From contig USSL01000142.1 in the NCBI GenBank assembly GCA_900557175.1, forward strand, positions 1 to 5,174: a stretch of 5,174 nt of DNA, in the 5' to 3' direction. Below, in pieces: positions 1 through 5,174 of the stretch; positions within the stretch are counted from its first letter, which is position 1, and every line of letters starts with the position of its first letter. Source of the stretch: an uncultured Eubacteriales bacterium (GTDB lineage: Bacteria; Bacillota; Clostridia; Lachnospirales; Lachnospiraceae). The notes under the pieces were generated by a model. That model saw only the letters and a program-made list of their open reading frames with translations. It made no database searches and was not told the DNA's origin. The position numbers and the translations under genes were made by a program.

Positions 1-704
1 GAATGATTCTGTTCGTTAAAAGCTTCCGCCGTCCCGGATGCACCGGAGTTTTTGCCGGCCGCCGTTTCTTTTTCAGAAAGTACAGCAGCAGCCACATTTT
101 CTCTGACAGCGACACGCACCGTCCTGCCATCCAGCCGGTCCAGCGCAAATCCCGGAAAATATAGTTCTCCGGCATCTGTACTGCAGTACCACGCTTTTAA
201 TTCAGATGATTTTGCCGATGTGGATGCTACTGTCACATCCTTTATTTCAAGCCCTCCGGTATTTCCAGCCGCAGCCTCATAAATTTTCATCCAGTCTGAC
301 GCCTCAATCAGCGCTTGTGTATCTTCCGTATAAATATCAATACCAAGCTTTGAACTGTCAACCTTCAATTTTGAAGCAATATAAGCTGCCTCTGCCTTTG
401 TCACAAGCTTCATCGGATAAAATTTGTTATTTTCCGTTGTAAAATACCCCTCGTCCAAAGCCACCTTAACATACGGCGCATACCACGCATCAGCCTCCAC
501 ATCCTCCGGAAGGTTGACTTCGCTCGTCTCACATACCGTCTGTGTATATTTTAAAAGCGCCGTCATTCGCGAAACTGCCGCCCGGCTCACATATGTTTTG
601 GCGCTGTCCGCCTCATTCACGTAAGCATAGCCTAAAACTGCCGCCGCAACCAGTACCGCAAATAAAAAAAGCCTGCGTAACCTCAATTTCACGCCGTACT
701 TCAT
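1..704 (-). CDS. Secreted or membrane-anchored protein with SLH-like region (3' end outside window)
   Basis: A 234-codon open frame starts at the ATG at 702-704 and runs off the left edge with no stop, so only the N-terminal part is seen. The start is supported by a strong purine-rich site, AGGGGAGGGGG (710-720), with GGAGG 8 nt before the ATG. Residues 2-11 are basic and 12-28 strongly hydrophobic, which fits an uncleaved signal anchor or signal peptide; no clear AxA cleavage site is visible. Residues about 39-113 resemble an S-layer homology unit: a VSRAAVSRM start, W74-Y75-A76-P77-Y78, a conserved G86, then VTKAEAA at 101-107, like the TRAEAA motif. Such units usually bind cell-wall polymers. 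Residues about 150-210 look like a short beta-rich segment; the tail at 211-234 is Ala/Ser/Gly/Glu rich and linker-like. The missing C-terminus probably carries the functional domain. A SpoIID/LytB-type or other wall-active domain is possible but only a guess. The gene follows the 6S terminator and has no obvious promoter of its own. Confidence 0.85.
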   Translation of the reverse strand, partial: MKYGVKLRLRRLFLFAVLVAAAVLGYAYVNEADSAKTYVSRAAVSRMTALLKYTQTVCETSEVNLPEDVEADAWYAPYVKVALDEGYFTTENNKFYPMKLVTKAEAAYIASKLKVDSSKLGIDIYTEDTQALIEASDWMKIYEAAAGNTGGLEIKDVTVASTSAKSSELKAWYCSTDAGELYFPGFALDRLDGRTVRVAVRENVAAAVLSEKETAAGKNSGASGTAEAFNEQNH

Positions 705-720
705 CCAATCCCCCTCCCCT

Positions 721-779
721 CATGCTCGGTGCAGCAATATCTTTCTTTCATGATTGCGCAGCAATATTCCCCTTTCATG
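721..779 (-). repeat. Imperfect tandem repeat, about 27-nt period, just upstream of the SLH-like gene
   Basis: On the plus strand two units begin CATG, contain GCAGCAATAT and end in CTTT: 721-748 and 749-775. A third CATG at 776-779 begins a decayed unit. The 22-nt cores at 731-752 and 758-779 match at 18 positions by eye. On the minus strand each unit begins with an AAAG purine run and ends in ATG, and the frame from the ATG at 776-778 reads MKGEYCCAI then MKERYCCTE, so the repeat is visible in protein too. That frame continues to a TGA at 701-703, overlapping the ATG of the downstream gene. No good ribosome binding site precedes this small frame, so I call the DNA a repeat and not a gene. 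Confidence 0.7.
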
Positions 780-803
780 CGAGTGCGCATCCTACACGGA
801 GTG

Positions 804-844
804 TTTAATTTTTTCTAAGAACAAGGTTCTTAGAAAAAATTAAA
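804..844. repeat. Perfect 19-bp inverted repeat with 3-nt loop
   Basis: The arms at 804-822 and 826-844 are exact reverse complements around an AAG spacer at 823-825. The inner part is CTAAGAAC/GTTCTTAG and the outer part is A/T only. On both strands the 5' arm is T-rich and the 3' arm A-rich, so the hairpin is not followed by a T tract and is not itself a standard intrinsic terminator. Its right arm also supplies the T-rich tail of the adjacent 6S terminator on the minus strand. Confidence 0.9.
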
Positions 845-869
845 GGACATCATCGCTGATGTCCTTTTT
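834..869 (-). terminator. Intrinsic terminator of 6S RNA (and of glyA readthrough), potentially bidirectional
   Basis: The arms at 842-852 and 857-867 are perfect complements (AAAGGACATCA / TGATGTCCTTT) around a TCGC loop. On the minus strand the stem is followed by AATTTTTT (834-841), a good release tract just after the 6S RNA. On the plus strand the same stem is followed by T residues to 869, so it could also stop plus-strand transcription, though no plus-strand gene approaches it here. It is the first convincing terminator downstream of hisS-aspS-DUF1294-glyA. Confidence 0.87.
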
Positions 870-1064
870 ATCTTTCGTAAAGTCCCCAAAGTGCCGTTTC
901 CTGCGATTTGACTCCTAGCCTGCGCTAGGTGGGTATCCGCATCGGCTTTTCTGTCTTCCACTGCGTAAATCGGAGGCCTGACATATTACCAATATATAAA
1001 TTCCCGTCAAATATAATGTAGGTTCAAATATACAGGAGGTATCGAACACCCCAGGTAACTTTCT
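870..1064 (-). ncRNA. ssrS: 6S RNA, regulator of RNA polymerase holoenzyme
   Basis: 6S RNA binds the housekeeping-sigma form of RNA polymerase by mimicking an open promoter and reduces transcription when nutrients run low. The call rests on structure and signature bases. The closing stem pairs 1047-1062 (AAAGT...GGGGTG) with 879-893 (CACTTT...ACTTT), with G-U pairs and small defects. GTGTTCG (1043-1049) and CGGCA (892-896) match the conserved strands flanking this stem in 6S RNAs such as that of E. coli. A second helix pairs 1033-1036 with 900-903 and 1024-1029 with 906-911. It opens into a central bubble whose 5' side (about 1006-1023) includes TATATT and whose 3' side holds a six-pair hairpin (914-919 with 924-929). 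An interrupted apical arm starts at GGG 1003-1005 with CCC 931-933. The length, about 195 nt, is close to the family norm. A consensus promoter and a terminator bracket it. Exact ends are estimates: the start is expected 6-8 nt after the -10 box, and the mature 3' end lies near 870-879. Confidence 0.87.
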
Positions 1065-1070
1065 GTAGTT

Positions 1071-1099
1071 ATTATACCGCAAATATATCTATTTTTCAA
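1071..1099 (-). promoter_or_regulatory. Sigma-A-type promoter of 6S RNA
   Basis: Read on the minus strand, a -35 box TTGAAA (1094-1099) and a perfect -10 box TATAAT (1071-1076) are separated by exactly 17 nt (1077-1093), which is AT-rich. Transcription should begin near 1063-1066, at the foot of the 6S closing stem. The promoter begins 20 nt after the glyA stop codon, so 6S can be made independently of the upstream operon. Confidence 0.9.
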
Positions 1100-1119
1100 G
1101 TGGTAATATTTGCTCTGTA

Positions 1120-2352
1120 TTAATAGAGCGGATATTTATCTGTCAGAGACTTCACAATCGCTGCCGCCGCTTCTTTATTATGCTCAAAATCCTTTAATGC
1201 AAGGGCAATCGCTTCTGCCACCTGATCCATATCGTCTTCACCAAGGCCTCTTGTCGTGACCGCCGGCGTTCCAAGTCTTAAACCACTTGTCACAAACGGT
1301 GACTGAGGATCATTTGGAATTGTATTTTTATTGCACGTAATGTGCACCTCATCAAGCATCTTCTCAGCTTCCTTGCCTGTCAGATTAAGATTTCTCAAAT
1401 CAAGCAGCATCAAATGATTGTCTGTTCCTTTAGAAACAATATCAATGCCACGCTTTGCAAGGCCGTCTGCAAGTGCTTTTGCATTATTTAATATATTCTG
1501 CTGATATATTTTAAATTCATCACTTAAGGCTTCTTTAAACGCAACAGCCTTTGCTGCAATGACATGCATCAGCGGTCCGCCCTGTGTTCCCGGAAAAATT
1601 GCCGAATTTAATTTCTTTCCATATTCCTCAGAGCTTAAAATCATACCGCCTCTCGGCCCTCTGAGCGTCTTATGCGTTGTTGTTGTCGTCACATGAGCAT
1701 AAGGAATCGGGCTTGGATGAAGACCTGCCGCAACAAGGCCTGCAATATGAGCCATATCAACCATTAAAATAGCGCCGACTTCATCCGCAATTTCTCTGAA
1801 ACGCTTAAAATCAATCTGACGGCAGTAAGCACTTGCGCCCGCAACAATAAGCTTCGGACGGCACTCAAGTGCAATGCGGCGCACTTCATCATAGTCAATA
1901 AAACCATCGTCATTGACACCGTAAGGCACACAATGAAACACTTTGCCGGAATAATTTGCCGGACTTCCATGTGTCAAATGACCGCCATGATCTAAGTTCA
2001 TACCCATAAACGTATCTCCCGGCTTTAAAAATGCCTGAAATACAGCCATATTCGCCTGAGCGCCCGAATGCGGCTGAACGTTGGCATACTCTGCCCCGAA
2101 AAGCTTCTTTGCCCGCTCGATAGCAAGATTTTCTACAATGTCCACATACTGGCAGCCGCCGTAATAACGCTTGCCCGGATAACCTTCAGCATATTTATTT
2201 GTCAATGGGCTTCCCATCGCTGCCATCACGGCTTTGCTCACAAAATTCTCTGAAGCAATAAGTTCAATATTGTTTCTCTGGCGTCCAAGCTCAAGCTCGA
2301 TAGCCTCTGCGATTTCTCCATCAAATGACTTAATTTCATCAAATGCGTACAT
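1120..2352 (-). CDS. glyA: Serine hydroxymethyltransferase
   Basis: This cytosolic PLP enzyme interconverts serine plus tetrahydrofolate with glycine plus 5,10-methylene-tetrahydrofolate, the main source of one-carbon units for purines, thymidylate and methionine. The 410-residue length is normal for the bacterial family and the protein looks complete. The PLP lysine is K228 in the motif [13 protein letters not shown]199 and H202 in [13 protein letters not shown] are the expected contacts to the cofactor ring. [15 protein letters not shown] (52-66) is the signature segment near the N-terminus, with Y54 and E56 at the substrate site. The ATG start is fixed by a strong site, AAAGGAGG (2361-2368), 8 nt upstream. 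The gene lies 34 nt after the DUF1294 gene in the same direction, consistent with cotranscription. No terminator separates its stop from the 6S promoter; only a weak hairpin (1112-1129) straddles the stop codon. I saw no riboswitch or operator in the short upstream gap. Confidence 0.98.
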   Translation of the reverse strand: MYAFDEIKSFDGEIAEAIELELGRQRNNIELIASENFVSKAVMAAMGSPLTNKYAEGYPGKRYYGGCQYVDIVENLAIERAKKLFGAEYANVQPHSGAQANMAVFQAFLKPGDTFMGMNLDHGGHLTHGSPANYSGKVFHCVPYGVNDDGFIDYDEVRRIALECRPKLIVAGASAYCRQIDFKRFREIADEVGAILMVDMAHIAGLVAAGLHPSPIPYAHVTTTTTHKTLRGPRGGMILSSEEYGKKLNSAIFPGTQGGPLMHVIAAKAVAFKEALSDEFKIYQQNILNNAKALADGLAKRGIDIVSKGTDNHLMLLDLRNLNLTGKEAEKMLDEVHITCNKNTIPNDPQSPFVTSGLRLGTPAVTTRGLGEDDMDQVAEAIALALKDFEHNKEAAAAIVKSLTDKYPLY

Positions 2353-2386
2353 ATTGTGTGCCTCCTTTTATTGTAATATGATATTT

Positions 2387-2665
2387 TTAAAACCAAACGG
2401 CAAGACCGGCAATAAGTGCAAGCTGTACGGCAATCATAGCCGGAACGCCGATTGTAAATTTTTTATGAAGTGTTTTATGTCTGAAAATATACATTCCGGC
2501 TAAAAGCCCAAGACTGCCTCCGGCCGCGGCCGTTAAAAGCAAAGTCCGCTCCGGAATGCGCCATAAATTCCGCCGCGCCTTAAATTTATCGATACCGCAC
2601 ATCACAAATGCCACGGCTGTCATCACTGCAATATAAACAATGAAAACTTTAATTTTCAGACTCAT
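2387..2665 (-). CDS. DUF1294 family small membrane protein
   Basis: This 92-residue integral membrane protein belongs to a family of unknown function widespread in Firmicutes and proteobacteria. The family signatures are in order: CGIDKFKA (23-30), WRIPE (35-39), a Gly-rich stretch GGSLGLLAG (49-57), then FRHKT (61-65) followed by H-K-K-F. Hydrophobic segments at about 5-24, 41-60 and 71-91 suggest three membrane passes. I place the start at the ATG at 2663-2665 because the family normally begins a few residues before the first helix. The frame stays open upstream to an ATG at 2729-2731, but those 22 extra residues lie wholly inside aspS and are not hydrophobic or family-like. The preferred start overlaps the aspS end by 17 nt, with only a weak purine site (AGAGAAG, 2672-2678), so translational coupling to aspS is likely. 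Position between aspS and glyA does not reveal a function. Confidence 0.93.
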   Translation of the reverse strand: MSLKIKVFIVYIAVMTAVAFVMCGIDKFKARRNLWRIPERTLLLTAAAGGSLGLLAGMYIFRHKTLHKKFTIGVPAMIAVQLALIAGLAVWF

Positions 2666-4451
2666 CTGCTTCTTCTCTAAGTGCAATGCCAAGCTCTGTA
2701 AGCTGGATTTCATCAACGACATCCGGTGCATTTGTCATCAGACATGATGCATCCTTAACCTTCGGGAAGGCAATGACATCACGGATACTGTCCTCACCAA
2801 GCATCAGCATGACAAGTCTGTCAAGGCCGTAGGCAAGACCTGCATGCGGCGGAACACCATATTTGAAAGCATTCAGAAGGAAACCAAAGCGGTCATACGC
2901 CTGTTCCTTTGTAAAACCTAACACTTCAAACATCTTTTCCTGAACATCGTCCTGGAAAATACGGACACTGCCGCCGCCAAGCTCTGTACCGTTTAATACA
3001 ATATCATAAGCTTTCGCGCGCACACGGCCCGGATCACTGTCAATATACTGTAAATCTTCTTCCATCGGCATTGTAAATGGATGGTGCATTGCTGTATAGC
3101 GTCCTTCCTCCTCAGACCACTCAAGCAGAGGAAATTCTGTTACCCAAAGGAAATTATACTGCTTCTTATCTAAAAGTCCGAGCTGATTTGCAAGCTCGAC
3201 ACGCAGTGCGCCGAGGCTGTCGTAAACGACTTTATTCTTATCTGCTGCAAATAAAAGTAAATCGCCGTTTTCGCCGCCCATCTTTTCAACAAGCGCCTTT
3301 GTTTCTTCTTCTGTGAGGAATTTTGTAAAGGAAGATTTCAATGTGCCGTCCCCGCCGATTGCAATATAGGCAAGACCTTTTGCGCCGTAATCTTTGACGA
3401 AAGCTGTCAGCGCATCAATCTTCTTGCGCGGCATACTGCCCTGTCCTTTTGCATTAATACCGCGGACACTGCCGCCGTTTTCAATCGCACCTGTAAATAC
3501 GCCGAAACCACAGTTTCTGACAACATCTGTCACATCGCAAAGCTCCATGCCAAAACGTGTATCCGGCTTATCCGAACCGAATCTGTCCATCGCTTCCTGC
3601 CATGTCATCCTCTGAATCGGCAGCGCTACATCTACATCTAATATTTCCTTAAATACTCTTGCCAAAAGACGTTCGTTGACATCAATCACATCATCAACAT
3701 CCACAAATGACAGCTCCATATCCACCTGTGTAAACTCCGGCTGTCTGTCCGCGCGCAGATCCTCATCGCGGAAGCACTTTGCAAGCTGGAAATAACGGTC
3801 AAAGCCGGATACCATTAAAAGCTGCTTGAAAAGCTGCGGTGACTGCGGCAACGCATAAAAACTGCCCGGATGCACACGGCTCGGCACAAGATAATCACGC
3901 GCACCCTCCGGCGTGCTTTTCTGTAATATCGGCGTCTCGATTTCAAGGAAACCTTCCTCAGCGAGGAACTGGCGGATAACCATCGCAATTTTACTTCTCA
4001 CGATAATATTGTTCTGTAAATCCGGACGTCTTAAATCAAGATAACGGTATTTTAAGCGTAAATCTTCCTTTGTCTTACTGTTTTCTTCAACCGGAAACGG
4101 CGGTGTCAGCGCCTCAGAAAGCACGCGAAGTTCCTGTGCACGCACTTCAATCTCACCGGTTGCCATATTTTTATTAATGCCGCCCTGTCTTAACTCAACT
4201 GTACCGACAATAGCAACAACAAACTCACTTCTGAGTCTTCCGGCCTTTGCAAAGCATTCTTCGGAAACCTGTCCTTCCTCAAAAATCACCTGTAAAAGAC
4301 CTGAACGGTCTCTCAAATCAACAAAAACAAGACTTCCTTTATTTCTGTTTTTCTGAACCCAGCCCATCACTGTCACTTTCTCGCCTGCATTTGCGGCGCT
4401 AAGCTCTCCGCAGCGATGGCTGCGCTTTAAACCTTTCATTGACTCTGCCAT
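2649..4451 (-). CDS. aspS: Aspartyl-tRNA synthetase, bacterial type
   Basis: This class IIb synthetase charges tRNA-Asp with aspartate in the cytosol using ATP. At 600 residues it matches the long bacterial form. The domains are in order: an N-terminal OB-fold anticodon-binding domain (about 25-110, with VMGWVQKNRN and FVDLRDRSG); the start of the catalytic core with motif 1 (about 151-175); QSPQLFKQ (203-210); motif 2 FRDEDLRADRQPEFTQ (227-242, with R228); the bacterial GAD insertion (about 290-430); HHPFT (456-460); and motif 3 GLAYGLDRLVMLMLG (538-552, with ATP-binding R545). All key residues I looked for are present. The ATG at 4449-4451 is preceded by AAAGGGG with 8-nt spacing. A second in-frame ATG four codons on is possible, but the first has the better site. 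The gene follows hisS after 70 nt and overlaps the DUF1294 gene by 17 nt. Whether it charges only tRNA-Asp or also tRNA-Asn cannot be settled here. Confidence 0.98.
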   Translation of the reverse strand: MAESMKGLKRSHRCGELSAANAGEKVTVMGWVQKNRNKGSLVFVDLRDRSGLLQVIFEEGQVSEECFAKAGRLRSEFVVAIVGTVELRQGGINKNMATGEIEVRAQELRVLSEALTPPFPVEENSKTKEDLRLKYRYLDLRRPDLQNNIIVRSKIAMVIRQFLAEEGFLEIETPILQKSTPEGARDYLVPSRVHPGSFYALPQSPQLFKQLLMVSGFDRYFQLAKCFRDEDLRADRQPEFTQVDMELSFVDVDDVIDVNERLLARVFKEILDVDVALPIQRMTWQEAMDRFGSDKPDTRFGMELCDVTDVVRNCGFGVFTGAIENGGSVRGINAKGQGSMPRKKIDALTAFVKDYGAKGLAYIAIGGDGTLKSSFTKFLTEEETKALVEKMGGENGDLLLFAADKNKVVYDSLGALRVELANQLGLLDKKQYNFLWVTEFPLLEWSEEEGRYTAMHHPFTMPMEEDLQYIDSDPGRVRAKAYDIVLNGTELGGGSVRIFQDDVQEKMFEVLGFTKEQAYDRFGFLLNAFKYGVPPHAGLAYGLDRLVMLMLGEDSIRDVIAFPKVKDASCLMTNAPDVVDEIQLTELGIALREEADESEN

Positions 4452-4521
4452 AATACTACCCCTTTATCTTTATTTTAAATCATATGTGCTTTTTTGACAT
4501 CGAACTGCAAAATCTCTTAAA

Positions 4522-5174
4522 TTACAAAAAGTAATCGGCAAGCTTATCAAGGCTCACTGTCTGCTGCTCTCCGTTTTCCATATTTTTAAGACGGACTTCA
4601 CCGGCTTCAAGCTCATTGCTGCCGATCATTGCCGTATACTTCGCGCCGATTTTATTGGCATACTTCATCTGAGCCTTCGCACTTCTGTCCATATAATCGG
4701 TTTCCACAACAATACCATGCTTTCTGAGCGCGTCAACAATCTTATACGCTTTTGCTCTTGCTTCCTTTCCGAGAATGCCGACATAAAGTGCCACCGCCGG
4801 TTCCGGTTCAAGGCTTACGCCCTCTTTTTCAAGGAAATAGAGAATACGCTCGATACCCATGCCAAAACCTACCGATGGAATATCCTGCTTTTCATCAATC
4901 TCATGGACAAGGTTATCGTAACGTCCACCGCCGCACAGTGTAAAGCCTTCAGAATTTACAAACTCAAACACTGTCTTTGTGTAATAATCAAGACCGCGGA
5001 CAATACCTGTATCAATCTCATATGGAATATTCAGCGCTTCAAGCAGCGACTTTAATTCTTCAAAATGCTCACGGCATTCATCGTCAAGGTAGTCGATTGT
5101 TCTCGGCGCATCCTTAACAATAGCCTTGCACGCATCAACCTTACAGTCAATGACACGCAAAGGATTCTTTAACA
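4522..5174 (-). CDS. hisS: Histidyl-tRNA synthetase, C-terminal half (5' end outside window)
   Basis: This class IIa synthetase attaches histidine to tRNA-His. About 217 codons are visible. The frame stays open to the right edge, with NPLR before VIDCK as is typical inside HisRS, so the TTG at 5158-5160 is an internal leucine codon and not a start. The full protein should be about 415-430 residues. The histidine-binding motif [13 protein letters not shown] is encoded at about 4960-4998, CGGGRYDNL at 4905-4931, and class II motif 3 [11 protein letters not shown] at 4843-4875 with its conserved arginine. The remaining 90 or so residues form the C-terminal anticodon-binding domain (ALYVGILG...VVETDY...KYTAMIG). 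The stop is TAA at 4522-4524. No terminator is visible in the 70-nt gap before aspS, so the pair is probably cotranscribed. Any promoter or T-box leader for hisS would lie outside the window. Confidence 0.97.
   Translation of the reverse strand, partial: LKNPLRVIDCKVDACKAIVKDAPRTIDYLDDECREHFEELKSLLEALNIPYEIDTGIVRGLDYYTKTVFEFVNSEGFTLCGGGRYDNLVHEIDEKQDIPSVGFGMGIERILYFLEKEGVSLEPEPAVALYVGILGKEARAKAYKIVDALRKHGIVVETDYMDRSAKAQMKYANKIGAKYTAMIGSNELEAGEVRLKNMENGEQQTVSLDKLADYFL

Noticed and set aside
52..808. Several plus-strand open frames of 66-88 codons across the left end.
   Set aside because: They lie antisense to the SLH-like gene or over the repeat block, lack ribosome binding sites and have no protein-like features; the minus-strand frame has a start site, signal anchor and domain pattern.
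1112..1129. GCTCT/AGAGC hairpin at the glyA stop as a terminator.
   Set aside because: The stem is only about five strong pairs and is not followed by a T tract on the minus strand.
2365..2386. TACAAT (minus strand) in the DUF1294-glyA gap as a -10 box for a separate glyA promoter.
   Set aside because: No acceptable -35 box lies 16-18 nt upstream, and a start at the usual distance would fall inside the ribosome binding site.
2666..2731. Longer DUF1294 start at 2731 adding 22 residues.
   Set aside because: The extension lies wholly inside the conserved aspS coding end, is unlike the family N-terminus, and the ATG at 2665 fits the family start just before the first helix.
4452..4521. Possible aspS promoter in the 70-nt gap (TATGAT or TAAAAT as -10 on the minus strand).
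   Set aside because: Neither -10 candidate has a recognisable -35 at suitable spacing; TTGCAG lies 20 nt from TATGAT. The gap is also too short for a T-box leader.
4494..4522. Plus-strand TTGACA followed 17 nt later by TTAAAT at the hisS-aspS gap, a possible antisense promoter into hisS.
   Set aside because: The -35 is perfect but the -10 matches only four of six bases, the region is AT-rich so such matches arise by chance, and no plus-strand gene follows.
4717..5055. A 112-codon plus-strand open frame antisense to hisS.
   Set aside because: It is the shadow of a highly conserved synthetase region and has no ribosome binding site or recognisable protein features.

Overview
The window reads as a compact, low-to-moderate-GC chromosomal segment of a Firmicute, most likely a clostridial (Lachnospiraceae-like) species. 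This is inferred from the AspRS and DUF1294 protein sequences, the strong AGGAGG-type ribosome binding sites, the consensus sigma-A promoter and an SLH-like secreted protein. No phylogenetic search could be run. All real genes lie on the minus strand, so transcription runs from high to low coordinates.

From right to left: the C-terminal half of hisS (histidyl-tRNA synthetase, entering at the window edge); a 70-nt gap; a complete aspS (aspartyl-tRNA synthetase); a small DUF1294 membrane protein overlapping the aspS end by 17 nt; a 34-nt gap; and a complete glyA (serine hydroxymethyltransferase). These four genes are packed like an operon joining translation with one-carbon/serine-glycine metabolism. 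I see no intrinsic terminator between any of them.

About 20 nt past the glyA stop codon lies a near-perfect sigma-A promoter (TTGAAA, 17 nt, TATAAT). It drives a structured RNA of about 195 nt that I identify as 6S RNA (ssrS). It has a long closing stem with GUGUUCG and CGGCA signatures, a central bubble with a small hairpin on its 3' side, and an intrinsic terminator at its end. This RNA is the main non-coding feature and has no protein ORF of its own.

Between the 6S terminator and the last gene is a short, odd stretch. It holds a perfect 19-bp inverted repeat touching the terminator, then an imperfect tandem repeat of about 27 nt. Read on the minus strand, the repeat encodes a repeating YCC peptide whose stop codon overlaps the next gene's start (ATGA). 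The last gene runs off the left edge: a membrane-anchored or secreted protein with an SLH-like region, not recognised further. I found no mobile element gene, CRISPR array, tRNA or rRNA.
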